A DNA stretch of 64,000 nt from Pseudomonadota bacterium. GTDB lineage: Bacteria; Pseudomonadota; Alphaproteobacteria; Rhizobiales; Hyphomicrobiaceae. Of this stretch, positions 8,001-17,449 are shown piece after piece (within the stretch, counting starts at the first letter, position 1; each line of letters begins with the position of its first letter). The notes beneath the pieces were generated by a model. It did no database searches, was not told the origin of the DNA, and saw only the letters and a list, made by a program, of their open reading frames with translations. The stretch covers positions 62,001 to 126,000 of the forward strand of contig JAEXXM010000045.1 of the NCBI GenBank assembly GCA_023405815.1, read 5' to 3'. A program made the position numbers and the translations under genes.

Positions 8001-9701
8001 ATGCGTATCCTGCTCCTCGCTCATGCGTTCAACAGCCTTACGCAGCGCATCTTCGTGGAGCTCACGGCGCGCGGGCACGAGCTGTCGGTGGAGCTTGACA
8101 TCAATGACGCGGTAACGGGCGAGGCGGTGGCGCTCTTCGCGCCCGACCTTGTCATCGCACCCTTCCTCAAGCGAGCCATTCCCGAATCCATCTGGCGCGA
8201 CCGTCCATGCCTCGTCGTGCATCCGGGCATCCCCGGCGATCGCGGACCATCGGCGCTCGACTGGGCGATCCTCGAAGCGCGTGAGACCTGGGGCGTGACG
8301 GTGCTGCAGGCGGAAGCCGCGCTCGATGCGGGGCCTGTTTGGGCGCATGCCGAGTTCCCCATGCGCGCGGCGACGAAGTCCAGCATCTACCGCAACGAGG
8401 TGACGGAGGCGGCCACGCGCGCTGTACTCGATGCAGTAGACCGGGTCGAGCGGGGCGCCGGCCCGGTCGCCGACAGCGAGGCGCAGAATATCGGCGGTTG
8501 GCGAGGGCCGTGCCGGCAAACCGATCGCGCCATCGACTGGCAGCGTGACTCCACCCTGGACGTTCTGCGCAAGATAGCGAGCGCCGATGGCACACCCGGC
8601 GTCCGCGATACGCTCTTGGGACGCGAGGTCTACCTTCACGATGCCCACCCCGCGCCGGGCCTGTTGGGAGCACCCGGAGCAATCGTTGCAACCAGCGGGG
8701 GCGCCATTGCGCGCGCGACGATCGACGGCGCCGTCTGGATCGGCCGCCTGCGCGATCCGGCGAGCGACTGTCCCTTCAAGCTGCCGGCAACCGCCGTTCT
8801 GCAGGGCGCGCTCGCCGCCGTTCCTGAGATTGCTCATGACACCGCGCTCGGCTACCGCGAAATCGCCTACGAGGAAGAGAACAGCGTCGGCTACCTGCAC
8901 TTCCGCTTCTACAACGGAGCCATGGGCACCGACGCTTGCGCGCGCCTGCGCGCGGCCTATCTGCGCGCGCTCGAGCGCCCCACCAAGGTCGTCGTTCTTA
9001 TGGGCGCCCCCGACTTCTGGTCCAATGGCATGGACCTCAACGCCATCGAGGCGGCGGAGAGCGCGGCCGATGAATCCTGGCGCAACATCAACGCGATCGA
9101 CGACCTCGCAGAGGCGATCATCCGCACCGAGAGCCATCTGACCGTAACGGCCATGCAGGGCAATGCCGGCGCTGGCGGCGTATTCCTTGCCCGCGCCGCG
9201 GACGAGGTCTGGATGCGCGAGGGCGTCGTTCTCTCCCCCCACTACAAAGACATGGGCAACCTCTACGGCTCGGAATTCTGGACCTATCTCCTGCCTCGAC
9301 ACGCCGGGGAGGAGAACGCCAAACGCATCATGGCGGCCCGACTGCCGATGGGATCGAGCGAGGCCAAAGCTCTCGGTCTTGCCGACGCGTGCTTCGGCTC
9401 GAGAGCGGAGGAATTTCTGCAACAGGTGCGCACCCGCGCCGAGACGCTTGCTTCCGCCAGCGACTGGGCGACCCGGCTCGGCGCCAAGAAGCGCATTCGC
9501 TCTGCCGACGAGGCCGCAAGGCCGCTTGCACAATATCGCAACGAGGAGCTTCAGCGCATGCGCCTCAACTTCTACGGCTTTGACCCCAGCTACCACGTGG
9601 CCCGCTACAACTTTGTGCGCCGCGTCCCGAAGTCGAGAACGCCGGTCACCATTGCGCGCCATCGGGACAAGCGGCCCGTTCAATGGAGAACCGCGTCATG
9701 A
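8001..9701 (+). CDS. hypX: HypX, CO-ligand-forming hydrogenase maturation factor for oxic growth
   Basis: 566-residue two-domain HypX/HoxX. The N-terminal part (about 1-260) resembles formyl-tetrahydrofolate-dependent enzymes (HPGIPGDRGPSALDW near residue 74). The C-terminal part (about 290-545) is enoyl-CoA-hydratase-like, with AMQGNAGAGGVFLARAADEV as its oxyanion region. HypX uses formyl-tetrahydrofolate to produce the active-site CO in aerobic hydrogen oxidisers. The ATG at 8001 is 2 nt after hypE. Its presence implies hydrogenase made in air. Confidence 0.92.
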   Translation: MRILLLAHAFNSLTQRIFVELTARGHELSVELDINDAVTGEAVALFAPDLVIAPFLKRAIPESIWRDRPCLVVHPGIPGDRGPSALDWAILEARETWGVTVLQAEAALDAGPVWAHAEFPMRAATKSSIYRNEVTEAATRAVLDAVDRVERGAGPVADSEAQNIGGWRGPCRQTDRAIDWQRDSTLDVLRKIASADGTPGVRDTLLGREVYLHDAHPAPGLLGAPGAIVATSGGAIARATIDGAVWIGRLRDPASDCPFKLPATAVLQGALAAVPEIAHDTALGYREIAYEEENSVGYLHFRFYNGAMGTDACARLRAAYLRALERPTKVVVLMGAPDFWSNGMDLNAIEAAESAADESWRNINAIDDLAEAIIRTESHLTVTAMQGNAGAGGVFLARAADEVWMREGVVLSPHYKDMGNLYGSEFWTYLLPRHAGEENAKRIMAARLPMGSSEAKALGLADACFGSRAEEFLQQVRTRAETLASASDWATRLGAKKRIRSADEAARPLAQYRNEELQRMRLNFYGFDPSYHVARYNFVRRVPKSRTPVTIARHRDKRPVQWRTAS

Positions 9702-11185
9702 CGACCTTGCCGACGGTTCTGATCGTCGATGATGAGCAAAGGAGCCTCGAGTCTCTGGAGCGCATCCTCGAGGACAGCTTCGACGTGAAGACGGCAGCAA
9801 ACATTGAGCAGGCCGAGGAGATCCTCGAGCGCGAATGGGTGCAAGTCGTTCTCTGCGATCAGCGCATGCCGCACGTCTCTGGGGTTGAGTTCCTCCGCTC
9901 GGTGCGCGATCGCTGGCCCGAGGTCGTGCGCATGATCATCTCCGGCTATACCGACGCCGAGGACATCATCCGCTCCATCAACGAGGCCGGAATCTATCAG
10001 TACGTCACGAAGCCGTGGCAGCCCGAGAGCCTGATCCTCACCTTGAAGAACGCTGTCCGCCTGTTCGAGCTGCAGCGGCAGAACGAGCTATTGGCCGTCG
10101 AGCTCAAGATGTCGTCCGACCGGGCGGAGAACGTGATCGCTACCCGCCGGCAGGAGCTCAAGCAGCACTACCTTAGGGATGATGGCATCATCCGCTCCGC
10201 CGACAGTCCCATGAACGAGGTGTGCGATCGTATCGCCCGCATCGCGCCGTACGACATTTCCGTGCTCATCACGGGCGAGTCGGGCACCGGCAAGGAGCTG
10301 GTGTCTAGGGCGCTGCACTACAACAGTCTGCGCTGGGACAAGCCGTTCGTGGTCGAGAACTGCGCGGCCATGCCGGCAGAGCTCCTCGAAAGCGAGCTCT
10401 TCGGCCACAAGCGCGGCGCCTTCACCGGCGCGGTCGAGGACCACATCGGCATGTTTGAGCGCGCCGACGGCGGCACGGTATTCCTCGACGAGATTGGCGA
10501 GGTTTCCCCTGCCTTCCAGGTGAAGCTCTTGCGCGTGTTGCAGGAGGGCGAGTTCCGTCCGGTTGGCCGGCGACAGACGCGCAAGGTCAACATCCGCGTT
10601 ATCGCCGCGACAAACAAGAATCTCGAGGCGGAGGTCAGAGCCGGGCGCTTCCGAGAGGATCTCTACTATCGCCTCTCCGCGGTTACGATCCATGTGCCGG
10701 CGTTGCGCGACCGGCGCGTCGATATACCGGTGCTCGCGCGCATGCTGCTGGAGAAGGCGCAGAAGCAGCTCGGTAAGGATGTATCCGGATTCACCGCCGA
10801 GGCGATCGAGTGCCTTACCGCCTATTCGTGGCCGGGAAACGTACGCGAGCTGCAGAATGAGGTGCAGCAGGTTCTCGTGATGGGTACCGAGAGCAGCCCA
10901 CTCGGTGCCGATCTGCTCTCGCCTCGCATTCTGCGCGCCTATCCGGCAGAGAAGGACGAGGAGATAGATTTCGTGGGCTCTCTTGATGGCACCCTGCGCG
11001 AGAGGGTCGAATCCGTCGAAGCATGCATCATCCGTGAGACTCTGATCCGGCACCGCTGGAACAAGAGCCGCGCCGCCAAGGAGCTGGGCCTTTCGCGCGT
11101 CGGCCTGAGAAGCAAGCTGGAGCGCTATGGCCTCGAGAAAGTCGAAGGTATCGATGCGGAAGGTCGGCGAAAGGCCGCCGGCTGA
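9698..11185 (+). CDS. hoxA: HoxA/HupR-type NtrC-family response regulator
   Basis: About 495 residues: receiver domain (1-120, phosphoacceptor Asp in VVLCDQRMP), AAA+ domain with Walker A GESGTGKE, the sigma-54 contact loop GAFTGA and a GGTVFLDEIGE Walker B, then a C-terminal Fis-type helix-turn-helix. HoxA activates the hydrogenase promoter. In R. eutropha the unphosphorylated form is active and HoxJ silences it. The intact GAFTGA argues for sigma-54 use. Start at 9698 is preferred (ATGA overlap with hypX); an alternative ATG is 15 nt upstream. Confidence 0.93.
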   Translation: MTTLPTVLIVDDEQRSLESLERILEDSFDVKTAANIEQAEEILEREWVQVVLCDQRMPHVSGVEFLRSVRDRWPEVVRMIISGYTDAEDIIRSINEAGIYQYVTKPWQPESLILTLKNAVRLFELQRQNELLAVELKMSSDRAENVIATRRQELKQHYLRDDGIIRSADSPMNEVCDRIARIAPYDISVLITGESGTGKELVSRALHYNSLRWDKPFVVENCAAMPAELLESELFGHKRGAFTGAVEDHIGMFERADGGTVFLDEIGEVSPAFQVKLLRVLQEGEFRPVGRRQTRKVNIRVIAATNKNLEAEVRAGRFREDLYYRLSAVTIHVPALRDRRVDIPVLARMLLEKAQKQLGKDVSGFTAEAIECLTAYSWPGNVRELQNEVQQVLVMGTESSPLGADLLSPRILRAYPAEKDEEIDFVGSLDGTLRERVESVEACIIRETLIRHRWNKSRAAKELGLSRVGLRSKLERYGLEKVEGIDAEGRRKAAG

Positions 11186-11198
11186 GCGGGGAGCGACT

Positions 11199-12584
11199 GT
11201 GCTCGCCCCGCGCAAGGCTGACAGCGTCACGGAGCGCCGCTTGATTCAGCAGGCCGGCGTCGCCAGCGCGCTCGACATGAACCCGGTGAGCGAGGAAGCC
11301 TGGATCGAGGTCGTCCAGAAGATGGATGCCGTCTATGCCGACCTCGTTCATCACCAGGTCGAGCTCGAGCGCAAGAATGCCGCGCTCGAGGAAGCGCAGC
11401 AGTTCATCGGCAGCGTGCTCGCCGCGATGACGGACGTTCTCATCGTATGCGACCGCAATGGCCGCATTGAGCGCGCCAACGCCGCGCTCGAGCATCTGAC
11501 CGGGCGCGCGGAGGCCGACCTCATCGGCGAGCCGCTCGCGTCGCTGTTTGCCGACCAATCGGCGCCGTTCATCGCGCGCTTTGCCGACAAGATCAGCGGC
11601 GAGGAGCCGATTGCCGACCGCGAGGTGTCGCTCATCGATCGCAGCGGAAACCCCACCCCGCTCGCCATGAACTGCTCGGCCCGCTACGACCACAGGGGTG
11701 CGCTTCTCGGTTTCGTTCTGATCGGACGGCCTGTCGGGGAGTTGCGCCGCGCTTACAAAAGCCTCAACGTCGCCCACAGCGAGTTGCGCCAGGCTCAGCA
11801 GCAGCTTGTCGTCTCGGAAAAGATGGCGGCGCTGGGGCGTCTCGTTGCGGGTGTCGCGCACGAGCTCAACAACCCCATCAGCTTCGTGTTCGGGAATATG
11901 CACGCCTTGAAGCGCTACGGGGAACGGCTGACCCAGTACCTGCAGGCGATCGACCGCGGCGAGAGCGCGGAAAAGCTGCAGACGCTGCGCGCCAAGCTCA
12001 AGATCGACCGCGTTCTCGCCGACATCGCGCCGCTTGTCGACGGCACGCTCGAAGGTGCCGAGCGGGTGAGCGATATCGTGCAGGATCTCCGCCGGTTTTC
12101 GAGCACACAGTCGGAGGCGCCCGATGCATTCGACTTGCCGCGCGTTGTCCGCACCGCGGTGAGCTGGGTCATCAAGGCCGCCCGTACCAAGCCTGCGATG
12201 AGCTTCGATATGCCCGAAACGCTTGAGATCGTCGGGCGCAAGGGGCCTGCGCACCAGATCATCGTCAATCTGGTGCAGAACGCCGTCGATGTCATGACCG
12301 ATGTGGAGGAAGCGAAGCTCGATATCGCGGTCCGCACCGAAGAGGACTCCGCGGTGGTGGTCGTTCGCGACAACGGGCCAGGCATCGCCGCGGATGCCAT
12401 GCAGCGCATCTTCGAGCCGTTCTTCACGACAAAGAAGCTCGGCGAGGGGATTGGGCTCGGCCTCTACGTCAGCTACGGGCTCGCCGAGGAGCTTGGCGGC
12501 AAGCTGGAAGTCTTCAATCATCCGCAAGGTGGCGCCATGTTCACTTTGCGCCTGCCGCTGAAGGAGAAGGCGCATGAAGCCTAA
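11199..12584 (+). CDS. hoxJ: HoxJ/HupT-type soluble sensor histidine kinase of the H2 signalling chain
   Basis: About 461 residues from the preferred GTG at 11199, which has GGGGAG 5 nt upstream; ATG codons at 11127 and 11154 inside hoxA are alternatives. No membrane segments. A PAS domain covers about 65-170. The phosphoacceptor His is in GVAHELNNPISF, followed by the N box (QNAVDVM) and G boxes (DNGPGIA, GEGIGLGLY). It forms a complex with the sensory hydrogenase HoxBC and controls HoxA according to H2. It overlaps hoxB by 11 nt. Confidence 0.9.
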   Translation: MLAPRKADSVTERRLIQQAGVASALDMNPVSEEAWIEVVQKMDAVYADLVHHQVELERKNAALEEAQQFIGSVLAAMTDVLIVCDRNGRIERANAALEHLTGRAEADLIGEPLASLFADQSAPFIARFADKISGEEPIADREVSLIDRSGNPTPLAMNCSARYDHRGALLGFVLIGRPVGELRRAYKSLNVAHSELRQAQQQLVVSEKMAALGRLVAGVAHELNNPISFVFGNMHALKRYGERLTQYLQAIDRGESAEKLQTLRAKLKIDRVLADIAPLVDGTLEGAERVSDIVQDLRRFSSTQSEAPDAFDLPRVVRTAVSWVIKAARTKPAMSFDMPETLEIVGRKGPAHQIIVNLVQNAVDVMTDVEEAKLDIAVRTEEDSAVVVVRDNGPGIAADAMQRIFEPFFTTKKLGEGIGLGLYVSYGLAEELGGKLEVFNHPQGGAMFTLRLPLKEKAHEA

Positions 12585-13614
12585 CGGCAAGGCCAATGGA
12601 GCGGCACCGGTGCGCCGCAACCTTCTGTGGCTGCAATCGGGTGGCTGCGGCGGTTGCACGCTATCCCTGATCTGCGCCGAGCAGCCCGATTTTCTCACTG
12701 CACTCGACGTTTCCGGCGTGCACCTCCTCTGGCACCCATCACTGAGCGAGGCGACGGGAAGCGAGATGCATGCGGTGTTCGAGGACGTGCGCTCTGGCGC
12801 AACATCTCTCGACATTCTCTGCCTTGAGGGCTCCGTGATCCACGGTCCCGAGGGTAGTGGCCGCTTTCATCTCCAGGCCGGAAGCGGCGAGCCGATGAAG
12901 GATCTCATCGCCGAGCTCTGCGGGCTCGCCGAAAACGTCATCGCCGTTGGCACCTGCGCGGCTTTCGGCGGCATCACGGCGGCCGGTGCCAACCACGTGG
13001 AGGCCTCGGGCCTTGTCTACCAAGGAGCCGATCCGGGCGGGCTGCTGGGGCCGGACTTCTGTTCCCGCTCCGGCATGCCCGTCATCAACATATCGGGCTG
13101 CCCGATCCATCCCGGTTGGGTGGTCGAGACTCTACTTCAGCTCGCACTCGGCACGCTCACGTCGGCCGATCTTGATGCCTTGGGGCGCCCGCGGTTCTAT
13201 TCCGAGCATCTCGTGCATCATGGCTGTCCGCGCAACGAGTACTATGAGTACAAGGCGAGCGCCGAGCAGCTCTCCAATCTTGGCTGCCTGATGGAGCATT
13301 TGGGCTGCATGGCCACCCAGGTGCATGCCGACTGCAACATAAGGCTCTGGAACGGGGGAGGGTCCTGCACGCGCGCCGGCTATCCTTGCATCTCCTGCAC
13401 GGAGCCGGGCTTCGAGCGGCCGACGCACCCCTATCTCGAAACGCCGAAGCTGGCCGGAATTCCGATCGGGCTGCCGACCGATATGCCGAAGGCGTGGTTC
13501 GTGGCGCTCGCCGCCCTGTCGAAAGCGGCTACCCCGAACCGCGTCAAGATGAATGCCGTCGCCGACTACATCATCACCCCGCCCTCGGCGACCAAAGGCA
13601 AGGGACGAAAATGA
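12574..13614 (+). CDS. hoxB: HoxB/HupU, small subunit of H2-sensing [NiFe] hydrogenase
   Basis: 346-residue small subunit with FeS-cluster cysteines in QSGGCGGCTLSL, VGTCAAFGG, ISGCPIHPGW, HHGCPRN and C-terminal CxxxxxxC-type clusters. There is no twin-arginine signal peptide and no membrane anchor, so the protein is cytoplasmic, as expected of the regulatory hydrogenase and unlike HupS. It sits between the kinase and hoxC, the arrangement of H2-sensor operons. It overlaps hoxJ by 11 nt and hoxC by 4 nt. Confidence 0.95.
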   Translation: MKPNGKANGAAPVRRNLLWLQSGGCGGCTLSLICAEQPDFLTALDVSGVHLLWHPSLSEATGSEMHAVFEDVRSGATSLDILCLEGSVIHGPEGSGRFHLQAGSGEPMKDLIAELCGLAENVIAVGTCAAFGGITAAGANHVEASGLVYQGADPGGLLGPDFCSRSGMPVINISGCPIHPGWVVETLLQLALGTLTSADLDALGRPRFYSEHLVHHGCPRNEYYEYKASAEQLSNLGCLMEHLGCMATQVHADCNIRLWNGGGSCTRAGYPCISCTEPGFERPTHPYLETPKLAGIPIGLPTDMPKAWFVALAALSKAATPNRVKMNAVADYIITPPSATKGKGRK

Positions 13615-15059
13615 GCCGCCGTGTCGTCGGCCCTTTTAACCGCGTCGAGGGCGACCTTGAGATTAGGCTCGAGATCGATGGCGGTGTCGTGCGTGAGGCG
13701 TGGGTCAACTCGCCCCTTTACCGCGGCTTCGAGCAGATTCTGAACGGAAAGGATCCGCGCGATGCGCTCGTCTATACGCCCCGCATTTGCGGCATCTGCT
13801 CGGTGTCGCAGTCGATGGCGGCCGCAGCTGCGCTAGCGGAGGCGCAGGGCCTCACGCCGCCGGCGAATGGCCGGCTGATGCAGAACATCATCCTGGCAAC
13901 CGAAAACGTCGCCGACCACCTCACGCACTTCTATCTCTTTTTCATGCCGGATTTTGCCAGGCCGGTTTACGCGGGCGAGCCCTGGCATGCGTCCATTGCA
14001 TCCCGCTTCAGGGCGATCGAGGGCACCGCGTCTCGTGAGATACTGCCGGTCCGCGCCGCCTTCATGCACATCATGGGCACGCTTGCCGGCCACTGGCCGC
14101 ACACGCTCGGACTGCAGCCCGGCGGCACGACGCATGCCATCGATCGCGCCGGCCAGGCGCGCGTGCTTGCGACCCTGGCCGGCTTCCGCCGCTTCCTCGA
14201 GACGCGCATGTTCGCAGACAAGCTCGAAGCCGTCGTGGCGCTCAGCTCCCGCGCCGAGCTCGTCTCCTGGGCCACCCGGCCAGGTCCCGCTGCGAGCGAT
14301 CTCGGTGCCTTTCTCGGCCTTATCCAGCCTCTTCGGCTGGACGAGCTGGGCCGCGCGACGAACCGCTTCTTGAGCTACGGGGCCTATGCCCAGAACGGCG
14401 GCCATCTCTTCAGCCGCGGCATGCACTGTGGGGGCGTCGCGCGCATCTTCGACCCGTCCCAGATTACCGAGGACCTTGCCTCAGCCCGGTTCGCGCACCG
14501 CAACGGGCCGCGCCACCCCTCCCGTGGCGTTACCATTCCCGATGCCGATGCCGACGGCTACACTTGGTGCAAGGCGCCGCGGCTGGCGGGCGAGGTGTTC
14601 GAGGTCGGCGCGCTTGCCCGCCAGCTCGTCGACGGACACCCCCTGGTTTGTGACTTGGTCAAGGCGAGCGGCGGCAACGTCGCCAATCGCGTGATCGCGC
14701 GCCTGCTCGAGATCGCGCGTGTCACGCTCGCGCTCGAGGAGTGGACGCGGCTTATCGTTCCCCATGAGCCGTTCTACGCGCAGCGTGAGCTTCCAGATGA
14801 TGTCGAGGGCGCGGGCTTGATCGAGGCCGCGCGCGGCTCGCTCGGGCACTGGATGGCGGTGAAGAATGGACGCATCCTCAACTACCAGATCATCGCGCCG
14901 ACCACGTGGAACTTCTCGCCTCGCGATGCCTCCGGCACTCCCGGTGCCTGCGAGCAGGCGCTCGTCGGCGCGCCTGTGCGCGAAGGAGAGACCGATCCCG
15001 TAGCCGTGCAGCACATCGTGCGCTCGTTCGATCCGTGCATGGTATGCACGGTGCATTGA
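13611..15059 (+). CDS. hoxC: HoxC/HupV, large subunit of H2-sensing [NiFe] hydrogenase
   Basis: 482-residue large subunit. NiFe ligands are in RICGICSVS near residue 60 and in DPCMVC at the C-terminus. The protein ends exactly at ...CTVH with no extension, so it needs no HupD cleavage, the known trait of sensor hydrogenases. The start ATG at 13611 overlaps hoxB (ATGA) and the stop shares a base with hypF. With HoxB it signals H2 to HoxJ. Confidence 0.96.
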   Translation: MSRRVVGPFNRVEGDLEIRLEIDGGVVREAWVNSPLYRGFEQILNGKDPRDALVYTPRICGICSVSQSMAAAAALAEAQGLTPPANGRLMQNIILATENVADHLTHFYLFFMPDFARPVYAGEPWHASIASRFRAIEGTASREILPVRAAFMHIMGTLAGHWPHTLGLQPGGTTHAIDRAGQARVLATLAGFRRFLETRMFADKLEAVVALSSRAELVSWATRPGPAASDLGAFLGLIQPLRLDELGRATNRFLSYGAYAQNGGHLFSRGMHCGGVARIFDPSQITEDLASARFAHRNGPRHPSRGVTIPDADADGYTWCKAPRLAGEVFEVGALARQLVDGHPLVCDLVKASGGNVANRVIARLLEIARVTLALEEWTRLIVPHEPFYAQRELPDDVEGAGLIEAARGSLGHWMAVKNGRILNYQIIAPTTWNFSPRDASGTPGACEQALVGAPVREGETDPVAVQHIVRSFDPCMVCTVH

Positions 15060-17443
15060 TGGAGCGCGGCGTCGCGATGCGGGATGCACCGTCTATAAAT
15101 GACCCGCAGGCGATCGGCGCCGAGTTCCGTGTGCGCGGCCTCGTGCAGGGCGTGGGGTTCCGCCCCAACGTCTGGCGCCTGGCGACCCGAGTAGGGCTCG
15201 CTGGCGAAGTCTTGAACGACGGGGAAGGCGTCCTGATCCGCGCCTGGGGCACGCCGGAGCAGCTCACCGTCTTCGAGGAAACTTTGGCGCGAGAGCCGCC
15301 GCCACTCGCCCGCGTCGAGGCGATTGAGCGCAGGTTTCTGTCGGGGTGCGCGGCCACACCCGTATTCCGCATTGTTGGCAGCGAGACTGCGCGCATTGAG
15401 ACCGGTATCGTTCCCGACGCAGCCACCTGTCCAGAGTGTCTCGCGGAGGTGCTCGATTCCGCAAACCGCCGCTTCCGCTACCCCTTCACCAACTGCACCC
15501 ATTGCGGGCCGCGCCTGTCGATCGTGAGGGCCATTCCCTACGATCGCGCCTCGACGTCCATGGCCGTCTTTCCAATGTGCGCAGATTGCCGGGCCGAATA
15601 CGAGAACCCGGCCGACCGGCGCTTCCACGCCCAGCCCAACGCGTGCCCGGTGTGCGGGCCGCGCCTTTGGCTCGAAGGTAAGGACGGCAAGGATATTGCG
15701 CTGGGGAGCGGCGAAGATGCGGTTGCGGCCGCGGCCCGGCTGATCGCGAGCGGCTACATCGTCGCGATCAAGGGTATCGGCGGATTCCATCTGGCCTGCG
15801 ATGCGGGCAACGCCGCGGCGGTCTCCCGCCTCAGGGCGCGCAAGAAGCGCTATCACAAGCCATTTGCGCTCATGGCAACCGGCGTGGCGATGGTGAGGCG
15901 CTACGCACGCGTCAGCGAGGCCGAAGCCACGCTATTGCAGAGCGTCGCGGCCCCGATCGTCGTGACCGAGACCGAAGGCGCGCGGGAATTTCTTGCGCCC
16001 GCGGTGGCCTCGGGACAATCGAGCCTCGGCTTCATGCTGCCCTACACGCCGTTGCACCACTTGCTGATGCGCGATCTTTCGCGTCCCATCGTTCTCACCT
16101 CCGGGAACCGTAGCGATGAGCCGCAATGCGTTGACAACGCCGAGGCCCGGCGGCGACTAGCCGGCATTGCCGATGTTTGGCTGATGCACGACCGCGATAT
16201 CTTGAATCGACTGGACGACAGCGTCGCACGTGTTGTGCACGGGGCACCTACGCTGCTGCGCCGGGCGCGCGGCTACGCCCCCGCGCCGATCCGTGCGCCC
16301 GAAGGTTTTGCGGACGCGCCGCCCATCCTGGCCTTGGGCGCGGAGCTCAAGAGCACCTTCTCCATGCTCAGCGGCGGTCAGGCAACGCTCTCGCAGCATA
16401 TCGGCGACCTGGAGGATGCGACGACGCATGGCGATTACCGCGCCGCGCTGCACCTATATCGCAACCTCTTCGGTTTTACGCCGCACTTCATCGCGGTGGA
16501 CAAGCATCCCGACTATCTTTCGACCCAGTGGGGGCATGCGCTCGCGCGTGAGACGGGTGCCCGCCTCATCAGCGTCCAGCACCATCATGCGCACGTCGCC
16601 GCCGTCCTCGCCGAGCACGGCGTGCCGCTCGCGGCGGCGCCGGTGCTTGGCATCGTGCTCGACGGGCTCGGTCTTGGCGAGGACGGCGAGCTTTGGGGTG
16701 GCGAGTTCCTCCTTGCCGACTATCGAGGCTTCAAGCGGCTCGCCCGCTTTGCGCCTGTCGCCATGATCGGCGGGGCGAAGGCGGTTCGCGGGCCCTGGCG
16801 CAACGCGTTCGCGCACCTCGACCAGTTCATTGGCTGGGAGACGGTCGGAGCTCGCTATCCCGAGCTTGATATCGTTCGCGTTCTGAACGGCAAGCCGATT
16901 GCTGCGCTTCGGCGCATGGTGGCCGGTGGTATCAACGCACCGCGGGCGAGTTCGGCGGGACGCCTGTTCGACGCTGCCGCGGCAATGGTCGGCATCTCCA
17001 CGGAGGCCACGTCCTATGAGGGCCAAGCCGCGTGCGAGCTCGAGGCGCTGGCAGCTCGCTGCATTGCCAGAGAGCACGATGGCTATCCGACCGAAGTTGC
17101 GCCGGGACCTCCTGCCACCCTGCAATGGGCTCCGCTTTGGGAGGCGCTGCTTGATGACCTCGCGCGCGGTGTGGACCGGCCCGTCGTCGCAGCGCGCTTT
17201 CATCGCGGCGTCATTGCAGGTCTCCTCGCCATCGCGCGCGCGCTCATCGCTGACCATGGCGTAAGCACGGTCGTTCTGACCGGTGGCGTCTTTCAGAATC
17301 GGCTCCTACTCGAGGGGGTGTACGGCGGATTGTCCGAATCTGGCGTCGATGTGCTCATTCCCCGCGCCGTGCCGGCGAACGACGGAGGCATCGCATTGGG
17401 ACAGGCGTTCATCGCTGCTGCCCAAGCTGACGAAGACGGGTAG
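15059..17443 (+). CDS. hypF: HypF carbamoyltransferase
   Basis: 794-residue HypF, which turns carbamoyl phosphate into carbamoyl-adenylate and loads it on HypE. Domains in order: acylphosphatase (RGLVQGVGFRPNVWRL, about 27-42), two Cys4 zinc fingers (CPECL/CTHCGP and CADCR/CPVCGP), a YrdC-like domain (about 210-400), and a Kae1-like domain with HHHAHVAAVLAEHG and LTGGVFQNRLL. All catalytic blocks are present. Start at 15059 shares a base with the hoxC stop. It closes the operon and faces the convergent 174-aa gene 6 nt away. Confidence 0.96.
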   Translation: MERGVAMRDAPSINDPQAIGAEFRVRGLVQGVGFRPNVWRLATRVGLAGEVLNDGEGVLIRAWGTPEQLTVFEETLAREPPPLARVEAIERRFLSGCAATPVFRIVGSETARIETGIVPDAATCPECLAEVLDSANRRFRYPFTNCTHCGPRLSIVRAIPYDRASTSMAVFPMCADCRAEYENPADRRFHAQPNACPVCGPRLWLEGKDGKDIALGSGEDAVAAAARLIASGYIVAIKGIGGFHLACDAGNAAAVSRLRARKKRYHKPFALMATGVAMVRRYARVSEAEATLLQSVAAPIVVTETEGAREFLAPAVASGQSSLGFMLPYTPLHHLLMRDLSRPIVLTSGNRSDEPQCVDNAEARRRLAGIADVWLMHDRDILNRLDDSVARVVHGAPTLLRRARGYAPAPIRAPEGFADAPPILALGAELKSTFSMLSGGQATLSQHIGDLEDATTHGDYRAALHLYRNLFGFTPHFIAVDKHPDYLSTQWGHALARETGARLISVQHHHAHVAAVLAEHGVPLAAAPVLGIVLDGLGLGEDGELWGGEFLLADYRGFKRLARFAPVAMIGGAKAVRGPWRNAFAHLDQFIGWETVGARYPELDIVRVLNGKPIAALRRMVAGGINAPRASSAGRLFDAAAAMVGISTEATSYEGQAACELEALAARCIAREHDGYPTEVAPGPPATLQWAPLWEALLDDLARGVDRPVVAARFHRGVIAGLLAIARALIADHGVSTVVLTGGVFQNRLLLEGVYGGLSESGVDVLIPRAVPANDGGIALGQAFIAAAQADEDG

Positions 17444-17449
17444 CCACGG

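Noticed and set aside
7995..9683. 562-codon - strand frame opposite hypX
   Set aside because: Antisense shadow of a strongly recognised gene; no family resemblance.
11028..12815. 595-codon - strand frame opposite hoxJ
   Set aside because: Antisense shadow; spans hoxA-hoxJ-hoxB borders, which a real gene would not need to do.
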